NCBI GenBank assembly: GCA_039621445.1
Contig: CP154954.1
Location: 48,215,847-48,279,846, forward strand
Reading direction: 5' to 3'
From: Euglena gracilis
Lineage: Eukaryota; Euglenida; Euglenophyceae; Euglenales
Length of the DNA stretch: 64,000 bases
Part shown: positions 1 to 11,354 of the stretch, piece by piece
Layout of the letters: every line of letters begins with the position of its first letter
Position numbering within the stretch: position 1 is the first letter of the stretch
Made by a program: the position numbers and the translations under genes
Notes under the pieces: generated by a model
What the model was told of the DNA's origin: nothing
What the model saw: the letters and a program-made list of their open reading frames with translations, nothing else
Database searches by the model: none

Positions 1-72
1 TCAATTTAAAAACACCGATGGAAGCCAAATGCATCGGGTCAAACGTCGACCCAGTGTTGGTTGAGAACGACC

Positions 73-1523
73 AAGCACCTCTGGTCAGCCATGCCCTTGG
101 GCCCAGCATCGCGCAGCATCGCCCAGCATCGCCCAGCATCGCCTTTGGAGCCCTTGAAGGTGTACCTATAATGCCTGTTGCTTTTGCCGCTCTAGCCCAC
201 TTTTGGTTACTTTTGGCCATCTTTGGTTGCTTTTTGACCACTTTGACCACTTTTGACTGCTTTTTGCCCACATTGACCACTTTTGACTGCTTTTTGACCA
301 CTGTTGCCCACATTTGCTGCCTTTTGACCAATTTTGACTGCTTCTTGACCACTTTTGCTGCTTTTTGCCCACCTTTGCCCATTTCCAACCACCTTTGCAG
401 CTTTTTTGATCACTTTTGATGCTTTTTGACCACTTTGGGCCCCTTTTGCCTGCTTTTTGACCACTTTTGACAACTTTTGTTGCTTTTCAACCACTTTTGC
501 CCACGTTTGCTACTTTTTGCCCACTTTTGGCCATTGTTGCTGCTTTTTGATCACTTTCACTTTTTTTTTACCCACTTTTGCTGCTTTTGACCACTTTTGC
601 CCACTTTTTTACCACTTTTGCAGCTTTCTGGCCACTTTTACCCCACTTTTGCCTGCTTTTTGACCACTTTTTGACCACTTTTGCTGCTTTTGCCGGAGGA
701 TGTGGTGCAGGCCTGTGAGATGGCAACATCGAGTGCAAGTTGCAAGCCTCTTGCCGGTCAGACAAACAAAATCCAAAACAGTTGTTGTGCTGGAGGGTGG
801 AGGGTGGCACCCCATCTTGTCCATCTGCATCTTGTCCAGTATCTGCATCTTGTCCAGTATCTGCATCTTGTCCATCAACTGCATCTTGTCCACCATCTGC
901 ATGTTGTCCAGTGTCTGCATCCAGTTCATCTTGTCCAGCATCGGCATCTTGTCCAGTATCTGCATCTTCTCCGGCATCTGCATCTTGTCCAGCATCGGCA
1001 TCTTGTCCAGCATCTGCGCCTTGTCCATTATCTGTCCAGTATTCATCCGTTGGCTGCTGACCAAGCCAAAATAACCACAAAAGCCCAAAAAATGGCCACA
1101 AAAAGCCCAAAATTGACCGCAAAAGGCCCCAAAAAGCAACCAAAATAACCAAAAATTGCCCAAAAACGCCAACAATGTCCACAAAAGATTGTGAAAAATG
1201 ACCCAAAATCACCGCAAAAAGGCGCAAAATGGCCAAAAATGCCATAAAATCTGCTCAAAAAGGCCCCAATTAGCCCAATATTTGCCAAAGCAGCGATAAA
1301 TAGCCCCCCAAATTTGCAAAAAATTGACCCATTATGGCCAAAAAGGGTGTAAAACTGGAGCTTTGTGGGAAAATTGACCAAAAATAGTTCAATTCTCCAA
1401 AATATACAAAAAAAATGCTAGCATCCCCCAGCATCGCCTAGCATCGCCCAGCATCGGAACCCCACCTCTGGTCTCCAAAAATCCAGCATCGCCCAGCATC
1501 GCCCAGCATCATCAGAGGTGCTT
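73..1523. mobile_element. AAGCACC-type terminal-inverted-repeat element (1,451 bp)
   Basis: Ends are AAGCACCTCTG and CAGAGGTGCTT, perfect 11-bp inverted repeats. The flanks are identical 10-bp repeats gagaacgacc (63-72 and 1524-1533), a textbook target-site duplication. Inside are CAGCATCGCC repeats near both ends, a TTTTGACCAC-rich left half and its CAAAAATGG-rich complement on the right, and a CATCTTGTCC array at 825-1050. No transposase reading frame is seen. Confidence 0.9.
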
Positions 1524-4500
1524 GAGAACGACCGCCTTCTGGTTTATCCCCCTTCCACACTGCTTCTGACTGTGCATACCACCGTTGCCTCCTCCGGAGG
1601 CATGTTGAAGATGAAGAAGAGCCAGAAAAAAAAGAGGTGGTTTGGGCATTTTGTCTGAAATTCAGCAAAAACGGCAGCTTTTCAAAGAAAAAATGCTGTA
1701 AGACTCCTTTAAAAAAAACAATTAAAAAGGCCTTGAATTTTTCAGAACTTGGAGGACTCCTTCCGAAAACCCCCCAAAATTTTTCGATTGCTGCCACCGA
1801 CTGCTGAAACAGGCGTCTCTCCGTCCATATCTTGAATCACTTCTTCGTCAGCCTTCCCCGAACCCTGATTTTAGGCCACCAAAACCGTTGGGTTCCAGGA
1901 GGAGGGCTCTGGGAGGTGCTTTTGTTTCTCCTGAGAAATCAACCTCAGGTTTTTTGGCTGTTTTTCGGGACAAAATATCACCTTTACCGCAGCTCACCCG
2001 GCCTGGCAACTGACAAATGCGTTCCTCTGCTGTCCATGCAGACAACCCCTTCACCACTGGCCAGGGGGAAAATTACCGCCTCCTCACTGGAGAGGAGGGT
2101 GTCCACCTCCTGCTCAAATGCCAGGCGGGTTTCCGCCTGCTCGGGTGCTTGCTGTCCCGCGCAGCAGCCACAACTCCCTTTCAACCTGTCGTGTTTCAAA
2201 CATTGTGCCGCGGACACCGACCACCGACACCGACACCTCGGGACACCAAAATATCACAGACACAACCCATCAGGACAGCTAGAAGCTCCAGGCAGGTTTC
2301 CGCCCAAACCACATCTGGGTGGAAACCCGCGCAAAGTAAAAGCGGAGTAGGCGGATAACCGCCACTGCTGCCATTCAATAACGCCTCAAAGCCCTCCTCC
2401 CTCTCCCCCAAACTTGTTCATTAACAACTTCAGGTGCTGACCAAGTTCTGGAGGTCTCAGCGCGTTCCCACTTCCCGCTCCCCCGTGTCATCCACAAACA
2501 CAAACTCTTCTCATTCTCAAACACTTCTGCGCGGGTTTCTGCCTGAAAGATCCCCAGCTCACCCACATCATTCAATGCCGTGTGTGCTGCATCCCCACCC
2601 CACACAAACACCATCCACCAAACAAAATAAAAATCCAACACAACATGCCAACCCATTCTTGGCAGCTGTGCTTGAAGCTTTCTAACGTTTCATCCATTCA
2701 TGTGCGCGGAGATCCGCCTGCAAACGGTCTTACAAAAACTTCCAAAAAAAGGCGTGTTCTGTTTCCGCACCGCCTCAAACAAATTTTTTGAGTATCCCTC
2801 AGCAGAGGTTGACAGGTGGGAAAAAATGTTCAGTTTTGCGTGGCCCAGGTGTGTCATCAGCAGGGAACTTGTGCGCTGACAAATTAAAGACACCACACAC
2901 TCAAACCGCATCCCATTTCAGTTCATCTTTGCCCCAAGCTTCTCAAAGTTCTTGAACTTGTGATGGCCAGAATGGTGTTGAAGCCTTTCCCAACATCTCT
3001 GTTCCGGATTGCAGCACAGGCAACCACGCCCCCCTCCCTCCCGTGCCTTCCTGCTCCAACTGTCATCCCGCACTGCCAAATGATACGGTGTGGTGCACAT
3101 CCCAGGAGGAGGGGGATGCTGGGGAGCTTGTAAACCAAACACGACACCCGGGACAAGCACACACAGCACACACCTCGTTGCGGAATCATCACTGCTTTAC
3201 GTGGTAAACCGCCTAACCTCATTTTTAATGTTATTCCCAGTCCGATCCCCTCCGTAAGGGCAGCATCCCTCTTTCATTAAAACAAAATTTGCGCGGTTTA
3301 TTGCCTAACACCTCTCTTCCAGAAATTATAGCATCTTTTGGGCAGTGCTGTCCGTTCACCAATCACTGGACCTCGGGACTCACGAGATGTTCAAAAATGG
3401 GCGGGTTGCTTAGGCGGCTGCCTGTTCTTCACCTGCAACACCGTGCCACCCCCCTCCAGAGGGGGGGTCCGGTAGCATCGCCAAACAACCGGGGCTCCAG
3501 AGGCTAGGTGTTCTCCCGCTGTTTTCTGTATTTCAAAATTTCAGGGCGTTCCAGGGGGGTGTTTTCCAAACCCCCCCCTAAATCGACCATAAATTTTCAA
3601 AATCGCCACTTTGTCAAAATGCCCAGAATGGGCCCAAAACGACCCAAATTTTCGTACTGGTGTCATCCCCTCAAAATTTTGAGCACAAATCAATGGGTTT
3701 TGTAAACGGAAAACCGCGCACCCCAAAAGCACAAAAAATAAATAAAAAATTGGGCAATAAGCGCCGCCTAAGATAGAGGGGGGGGGAGACGACGCGCAGT
3801 CGGCCTCAGGGAAGGGAGGGGGGAGAGGGAGGGAGAGAGGAAGGGAGAGAAGGGTAAGCACAGCACAAAGAAAGTCAACATCAGCGCTTTGCTTGGGAGC
3901 GGTCAGCCAACAAAGCGTCAGGACGAGTCGTGTGGCACAGCATCAGGGGGTCGCTGGCATTAGGCCCCCGGGCTGTCTGAACTTTCCTTGCGTGATGGGG
4001 TTTGTACTGAATGAAATAATTTGCTGTTTTTGAAAAAAAATGTTCAGGTCATTGGACCATGACAAGTGAATTTTCAGCCTGTTTCGTCCAAAATGGCCGC
4101 TTTGGCAAAATCATCGCCTACTTGCATTCATTCTCTTCACAAAGAGTAATTGTTGACGGACCTGGCTATGATCAAGGCGCAGCCAGAGACAAACCACTAT
4201 CGGTTTCTCGGTCATCCTCACCATGACTGCACATTCTGAAGGTTCCTGGTATTTGGTTTATTTCTGTAAAATACCTTGATGGGTTGGACGTGGGAGATCC
4301 CCAAACATACCAACGCTCTGCTTGAACCCAATTAGCACCGATGGGAGATGGGCAGGTCCAGCACTGGCCCATCCCAGGACGGGTTGCATGGCAAAGGCTT
4401 GGTGCGCGGGAGGGTCGATCTCCCTCCTGCGCAAATTTGGAACCAAATGAAAACTGTGAACTAAAAACTGGCACTTCTGGAAAACGGGAAGAGGTGGCGG

Positions 4501-4895
4501 GGGGATCAGATCCACACCAGGGCGTTGCTTGAGGATCCCCCCGGGGGGGTCCAGCTCAGAGGCTGGAAAATTTGGGCTGGTTGGGAAAAGGTTGCTGGCT
4601 GACCCCCCCCCGGGCTCCCGGGTCGGAGCGGAACGTGACCCGCGTCAAACCAGGTACCAAGAACTCAAACTGCAAAAATGTCCCAAAAACTGCCAATGCA
4701 AAAATAATCGATGTTTTGACCCCAACTTTGTCCTGGCCAGCCCCTTTCCAATCCATTTTCGCCCATTTTTGACCCGTTTTTTTTTGACCATTTTTGACCT
4801 CCGAAAGCAAAAAATGTGCGTTACCGTCTTTGGTCTTTGGGCGGCTGGAAATAAATACACTTGATGGAAGGGAGGGGTTCGCTGGCTGGACCATG
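1524..4895. other. Non-coding stretch with scattered small GGCGG/CCGCC hairpins
   Basis: No conserved protein found in either strand. Short inverted motifs such as GGCGGGTTTCCGCCT recur at about 2126, 2293, 2346, 2531, 2704, 3196 and 3291. The rest is C-run and purine-rich low-complexity DNA (3780-3850). Confidence 0.5.
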
Positions 4896-5130
4896 CTTGT
4901 GCTTACCGACGGGGGGGGTGCTATAGGGTGCCTGCCCCTAGCAGGCACACCCTCCCCGGGGGGGGGGTAGGCACACACCCCCCTGCGGGGGGGGGGACCC
5001 AGAAAATTTTCATTGAAAATGGCCTTTTCCGGGCCCCCGGCGCCTTCGACGCCGGGGTCGGATCGGGTGCTATGGGGTGCCTGCCCCTAGCACCCCCCCC
5101 CCCCCCGTGGGGCACCCGACTAAGCACAAG
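4896..5130. mobile_element. CTTGTGC-type terminal-inverted-repeat element (235 bp)
   Basis: Begins CTTGTGCTTACC and ends CTAAGCACAAG (10-bp perfect inverted ends). Inside are paired G- and C-runs, GGTGCCTGCCCCTAGCA boxes on both sides, and a core of AAAATTTTCATTGAAAATGG followed by a GGCGCCTTCGACGCC hairpin. The flanks share ggctggacc. A near copy sits at 45009. Confidence 0.8.
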
Positions 5131-5354
5131 CCTGGGCTGGACCCCACCGAGGGGGGGGGGGGATTTTCTCAAGCAACGCCCTGCCCCCCACCAGGATGGG
5201 AATGGGGGGAGGATTGCATGGGGGTTGGCCACGTGGTGTAGCTGGCCGCGGCCACTGCAATACCACCACCAGCAGTTGCGCCGCGCTACGTCCCTTTAAT
5301 TTTTTCTCATGCAAGCAAATCAAGTTGGTTCCACGTCCCCACTATCTTGGCTGG

Positions 5355-5960
5355 TGCTCAGCGAACCCAGCCCTGCCAGGGTTAATGCGTACGGGGATCA
5401 GAGCAAGGTGCCAAAAGTGCCGAGAGAGGATCCTTTTGCTGAAAATCGGCAGGGAGTTTATTCTTTGGGCCTCTTATGGGGTGGTTAACCCCAATTCATC
5501 ATGAAAATATGCTGACGCGTTGCTGTGGGTCCTATCCTTTGAGAAAACTCACTGGGGGCATTCGTGTGTAGTCGCGGCCAGCCGCAGCTGCGCGCCACTT
5601 CCATGGAAACCCTCCTGGGGGTGGGGGGCGTCACCCACCACCAATACCTACCCCCCCGCTCAGCGAACCCAGCCCTGCCAGGGTTAATGCGTACGGGGAT
5701 CAGAGCAAGGTGCCAAAAGTGCCGAGAGAGGATCCTTTTGCTGAAAATCGGCAGGGAGTTTATTCTTTGGGCCTCTTATGGGGTGGTTAACCCCAATTCA
5801 TCATGAAAATATGCTGACGCGTTGCTGTGGGTCCTATCCTTTGAGAAAACTCACTGGGGGCATTCGTGTGTAGTCGCGGCCAGCCGCAGCTGCGCGCCAC
5901 TTCCATGGAAACCCTCCTGGGGGTGGGGGGCGTCACCCACCACCAATACCTACCCCCCCC
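5355..5960. repeat. Tandem duplication, period 302 bp
   Basis: The block from ctcagcgaacccagccctgc to the ACCCACCACCAATACCTACC end occurs twice with almost no differences. Both copies start just after C-runs or a GCT junction, which points to a recent duplication. Confidence 0.9.
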
Positions 5961-6239
5961 CCCGGGAAACTGTCACCTGACAGGTTGGCCGGTACCGGGG
6001 ACCCTGACAGTTTCCCGGGTGGGACCCTGACAGGTTCTCGGGCATGACAGTTTCCCAGGGGGGGGGGTAGGTAGGGTTCCTGATTCCCGTTCAGGTGGTC
6101 GGCCCGGCCACCTTGCACGTTTCGTTTGGATTGATTTGACTGGATTCGAGATCGCATTTGGAGTAGGTGAATGGCATGGTCCTGTCTCGAGCAAGAAAGC
6201 CTCAGCCCAAGCAGTCAGTTTTGGGACCTGGTGCCAGCC

Positions 6240-6405
6240 GACCAAACCAATATTCCCTTGATAACGGCCCTTTCAGACCCTGGCACCCAGGGCACCGGGG
6301 GTGTGCTCTTGCTCAACCCACCACAAACCCAACCCTCCCCCGGGGACGAAAATGCCCAATCCCCTGCCTGGGGGTGCGAAACTCCTTAAAAAAGAGCCTG
6401 GCAAA
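6240..6405. mobile_element. Degraded relative of the CTTGTGC-type element
   Basis: Contains TTCCCTTGATAACGGCCCTT, a GGCACCCAGGGCACC hairpin and a right end of CTTAAAAAAGAGCCTGG. These match the other copies in order, but the left end is not found. Confidence 0.35.
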
Positions 6406-8201
6406 TGACGGAAGCCTGCGTTGAGGCAGCCCCTGGTTGACACATAATGCAACGGGCGATTACTTTGGAGGGGTCAGGGGGTCTTTGACAGGGAGCAACA
6501 ACCTGGAAAATTGCGGCTAATCATGACAGGTGGTACCTCGTTGCTTTAGTATATGACCTCCCTGACTTTTTTTGAGCCCTGGGCTATTGTAGTCAACCCC
6601 CCACCCCTCACCCCCAGTTTCACCCCAGGCCTCTGCGGCCAATGTTGAAGGGGTTTGGCTCAATACTACAAATGCCGATATTTTTCTGCACCCCCCCCCC
6701 AAATTGTGGCTTAAATTTACGTCAAAGATGCAAACAAATGCTTCAATCGATGGCATGGACAGAAACCACTGCCGGTGCTGCAACCACGCATCCTGCGACA
6801 TATTGTGAACAAGACGGCGTTTCCTGTATTGGGCCAAAATTTTTTGGAGAAATTGCCCAAGATGGGATTCAGAGTTGGTCCGGGGGGGGGTTGGGCTGGC
6901 TGGCTGGGTTGGGGCCTCGCACCGACTTAGGCAGTCAAAAAGAAAGCCCCCCCCCCCCGCCTGGTGTGTGTGGTGTGGCAGTGGCGGCCCCCTGGCCTGC
7001 TCTATGCCAACAGGGGAAGTGTGCTGTCGGTGGGCCCTGGCAGGGTTTGGCGGGAGGGTGCCTGGTGCGGAAGGGGGGATGAGGCGTTGGACGAGACGTC
7101 TTCCTCCCAGGGGTTGATGGAGGGCCAGGTGGGAGGGCTTCCGGACCCCCCCCCCCTCGAGGAGGGGTCGACACCAACCCACCGAGGTAGGGCGAGGGAC
7201 GAGGGAGGGCCATCCACCTTTTGGGATTCATTGTGGGTTCCAAAAAAAATTCTTTCGATGCTGTGTGCAAAGCAAAAAAACATGTGTGTGGGGCCAATCA
7301 ATCCATACTCCTTCGGGGGGATTGGCCATCCACCTGCCCATCTCCCCCAGGTCACCGATCATTGTAAAAATTGAAATCTCGAACTTCCCAATTGACTATG
7401 GATGACCAACACCAACCGATTTCACAAACCCACTGGGGCAGAAAGGCATTCCACATCGGCCCTTCCGCGTCGGTCGGACCGGGTACTGCCTGGAACCACC
7501 AGACGCATGCACCTTGACCCTCCGGCGGATGCCAAACCCTGGGCTCCGGGTCGCACACGCCGGGGACGGCAGTGGCGGGCCCCCCGCGCAAGACAACGGG
7601 GGACGGCGGCTGGGCCGGGAGGCTGGGGGCTCACCGGAAAAAACCCATTCAGGGGGGGGGGGGGGGTGCATTGTGGCCCAGCGGGGCCGGCTGGGGCCGA
7701 AACCGTCAGTGTTCCTTGGGGGGGGGGGGAGAAGGGTGGGACCACTGTTGAAGGGGGCAGGTTTGGGCAACAAATGGTGTTCAGTGCCGGGCGCCAAAAC
7801 AGATAACACGGGAGTCACTCTGGGGTTCCTACGCGATTGCACCAGCCAGCAACACCATGACCGGGCCAGCTGAACAGCAGAACAGACTTTGGGTCTCCTT
7901 TGTTTGCAGAACAGGCCGAGCCCCAGAAGACCAGCAGCCAGACTGCCATTGGCACACACCCCACACAGGGTTTGGTCAGGACGAACGGTGCCGAACAGGC
8001 GTGCTGGGGGGGGGGACGACGAGTCGGGGCGTGGCAGACTGTGGAGGCCCGGCGCTGGCTGGTGTGAAAGCAGCTGTGGCCCAAGGCGGGTGTGGGGAAG
8101 GGCAGTCGCGAAAGCAACCCCCTTCTAAAAAGGCTGTGTATGCGTGCTTGTGTGCGTGCATATGTGCGCGTGCGTGCGTGCATGAGTGAGCGAGTGTGTG
8201 T

Positions 8202-8239
<38 letters not shown>

Positions 8240-8574
8240 ACTGTGCCTTGGATGGGAAAGCAACCACAGGGTTGCAAGGGTCGCTTGGGGTTTCCGGAGG
8301 CTGTTGGGGCCACCCTGGCACTGATGTGGGCCTGCTCATGTGCCCCTCCACCTGGACCAAATCAGCCACCGCCGAGCGCAGAGGTCGGGCATGCTTGGAG
8401 GCAGCTCAGCATCAAGCGATATCCAGAGCTGGCTCTTTCTCCACTCGTGGGAGTCACACCCCAGGGGGGGGTCAGCCTGTCTTATAAAGTGACTTCAGAG
8501 GCGCTCCTCCAAAGTTTGTCAGAAGCCTGGCCCACACGGCCCACACGTGCAACCCCCCCTGCAGAAAAACTCCT

Positions 8575-8945
8575 ATTACTATTATTATCGTTACTATTAC
8601 TATTACTCAGACGCTTGGTTAAAATCTCGGGGGGGGGGGTATTATTTGGGGGGCGATTGTTTAGATTTTTGCGTCGGAAAACGGGCCCCCTGCAGAAATG
8701 CCCTCAAAATGCCCATTTCCCCCAAAATGACCTATTTTTTTTTTCAGGACCCTTCTGTCAAGATGACCAGTTTTTTTTTGCACAAAAAACTTGTTTCAGA
8801 AAAAATTGGCACCTTTCTTGTGTCCTTACAGGTGGAAAAAAGGTCAGGACGTTCAGAACACCCATGGGGGCCCTTGTTCATATTTCTGATCCTATCTGGA
8901 GATATTACTTGGGGGGGGGGGGCTATTATTCGGGGGGGGGTCAGC
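8575..8945. repeat. G-run/TATTATT hairpin repeat
   Basis: GGGGGGGGTATTATTTGGGG at 8630 and TTACTTGGGG, CTATTATTCGGGGG at 8905-8940 bracket a T- and A-rich body. The same vocabulary recurs at 22155-22620 (mostly reverse-complemented) and 58745-59045. Confidence 0.5.
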
Positions 8946-11210
8946 GGCAAATCGAGGTGGACAAAGGCCTTTCCTCGGCTTGCACACAGCAAAGCATTGT
9001 GTCTCTCCGAAAACCACACCCACCGCATCAATGGCCAGCCTCACACTCAGTCAGAAAAGCCCAGTGTGGGGGGACAATGTGATGGTGAAGGGAAGGGAGG
9101 GGGTGAGGCTCAGGTCAGGCGGGGCAGCATTTCAACGGCGAGGCCATGGGAATGTTCACAGCCACAGTGCAGAGGACACCGGAAGGAGTGAAAAAACTCT
9201 CCTCCCATCAACTCCCACCAACCACGTGCATTCCATACACCGACCCCTGGTTGGAAGTTGATTGGTGTGGTTGCCGGAGGAATCACACCGCTCGGCAATG
9301 ATACTGATCACCCGCATCGTTGCACGGCGACACTTCACAATAATACTAATTAACTAAGGCCGAAATGCTGCAGTGCCATCGCCCCTGATTTTCAAGCTTG
9401 GAAGGAATGCAGACCTTCCACGTGAAAAATTGTTCCTCCTGCCTGGCCGAATTACCCCAGGTCCCGGCCGCATCTGACAGGGGGGGGGTCATCATTTAGA
9501 GGTCTTAAAAGCGGTCTCCGGATGAATGGCCGCGGGGATGCTTGAGTGACCATGGGGCCGGGACAGCCCCATCAATCCCCTTCCCCAGACGGTTCACCAC
9601 AAAGCAGGACGGCGCCAGCAGGGCACAGGGGAGGGCACGCAATCGCGGGGGGCCGTGCGGGGCGTGTGTTGGTCAGGGGGTGGGGGAGGTAGGCAAAAAC
9701 AATGCCTGCAAAACATGTGCAATAAAAATGATGCTGCACAAAAATAAGAATGGAAAACAGGCAAGTGGAAAGTTCTCTCGAACTGTCGAATTGAAACAAC
9801 CACGTTGCCATAACTCGAATGTGGCAAGGTGGTTTTTTTTTTGTATCAAGTTCATTGCCCACTGGGAAATCATTTTCTTTCAACAACAGGTGTCCTCCCC
9901 ACCAGGCACGCCTGATGAGGAGGCACCAATGGAAGAAAGCAAAATTGAAGTGAGGCAACTGACACTGACGCGCCTTCGGTCCACAGAGGCCCCCGAGGGA
10001 AGGTTTATGGACGAGAGCTGTACAGCAGGGGGCACCTTGAAGCATTCGACGGGACACAGGAGGGCAAAGCGCTGCACATAGGGATTGCCTCTGTGTGTGC
10101 CTCGTGGAGGGCTGGGAAGGTTGGGCCGGCCCCCATCCAGTAAACCACGTCCCGAAACCTGCGGTGCCCTCCCACCAAAAGCTTCACCACCACCTCCCCG
10201 GCTCGGTTAGACCCCCCTCCCACACCTCCGGTCACCCCACCTCCAAATTCCCCACAGCGGTTACCTCGTGCTTGCCAGCGGTCGATCCTGTTGGTGAGGG
10301 TCCTAAGGCTGGGCCGGGGCCAAGGTAGGGTGGGGTTCATGTGCAGGGCGGGCCGGTCGCTGGGCGGGAGAGCCGTGCGTCCAGCAACCCGTGATGGCAG
10401 GGCGCTCCAACCGCGGGGAGGCAGGGTGTTGACGCCAGGCCAGGAGGGGCGGAACCGCAGGGGGTGGTCTGCAGCCACTTCCCCCTCATGGGCACGATGA
10501 GGGGGGCACACCCACACCTCCCCCCACCCAAGTGGTGGCCAAGCTTAAATGGGCGGCTTTCGGACCTCCCTTCGCAGGTGTCCAGGCGGACGTGCGAGGG
10601 GGGCATGGGGTGGGGAAATAAACCCACCCCAAAGCCGGAACGCCGCAGAGTGGGAAGGATCTGGGGCCTAACTCAGGAAAGCGCAACTGCCACATTCGAC
10701 CGTTCCACACAACAGTCGAGCTAACTTCCCGTGGGCACGCTTGCCACACGTGACTGGATGAGCCGGTCGAAGTCGGACGCCCTGGCTGTGGATGGGGTTG
10801 CGGTGTCGGTGACGCCTTAGCACGACGTGAGGCGTAGCAGGCTCTCACACGACCGTTGCCAGGGGGTCCCGTCCAACCCCCTCCCCCCCAAGGGGTCCGG
10901 CCATCGAACCTGGGTTGACCCCCTTTGACATGCGGTGCCGAGCTGGGACACGAAAGAAGGGTTGCATCTCAATTCAACTCGTGCCGAACTCCTGCCACCA
11001 CTACTGGTAGCGAAAAGAATGTCTCTCACGATCACGACGTTTTATTTTGCCTAATTAAATGCATTAACATTATTATTTATATTGTTTATTTAATTATTAA
11101 TTTCCCTTCGGAAACACTCCTTGGCTGGAGTACGTTGGATCAACTAGGGTCCGGTCCCGCTGCCGAGAAAAAGACAGATGTCTGGACCCCTTGGCGGGGG
11201 GTGGGGGCTC

Positions 11211-11354
11211 TCACATATGACATATGAGACACCCTGCCCGCTGCGGCGGGCGACCACCGAGAGGGTCGGGGGTGCGGGGCGGCGGCTGCAGAGCTGCCTG
11301 GAGGTCCCGGCGCCGCAGCGGCTTGGGGAGGTACGAGTTCATCCCCGCCGCCCG
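11211..11354 (-). CDS. Histidine kinase exon 24: receiver 2 C-terminus and stop
   Basis: [20 protein letters not shown] carries the conserved Lys-Pro of strand 5 and the start of helix 5. The frame ends after a Pro-rich tail at TGA (11211-11213). No acceptor AG lies just before the motif; the nearest is about 75 bp upstream. Confidence 0.85.
   Translation of the reverse strand, partial: RAAGMNSYLPKPLRRRDLQAALQPPPRTPDPLGGRPPQRAGCLICHM

Larger units (their letters stand above)
5961..11210. other. Long stretch without a recognisable gene
   Basis: Contains G/C-run hairpins (5955-6070, 6680-7160, 7640-7740), a TG array near 8190, the G-run/TTATT repeat at 8575-8940 and an AT-rich block at 11040-11105. 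GC-rich open stretches at 7400-7700 and 10200-10520 show no family motif. It is downstream of the kinase gene. Confidence 0.5.

Noticed and set aside
166-1245. Low-complexity open frames rich in Gln-Lys-Trp or Asp-Ala-Gly-Gln
   Set aside because: They lie in the degenerate TTTTGACCAC and CATCTTGTCC repeats of the mobile element, with similar frames on both strands.
8125-8313. CRISPR-like or protein-coding repeats at the TG/CA arrays
   Set aside because: Simple microsatellites without spacer structure.
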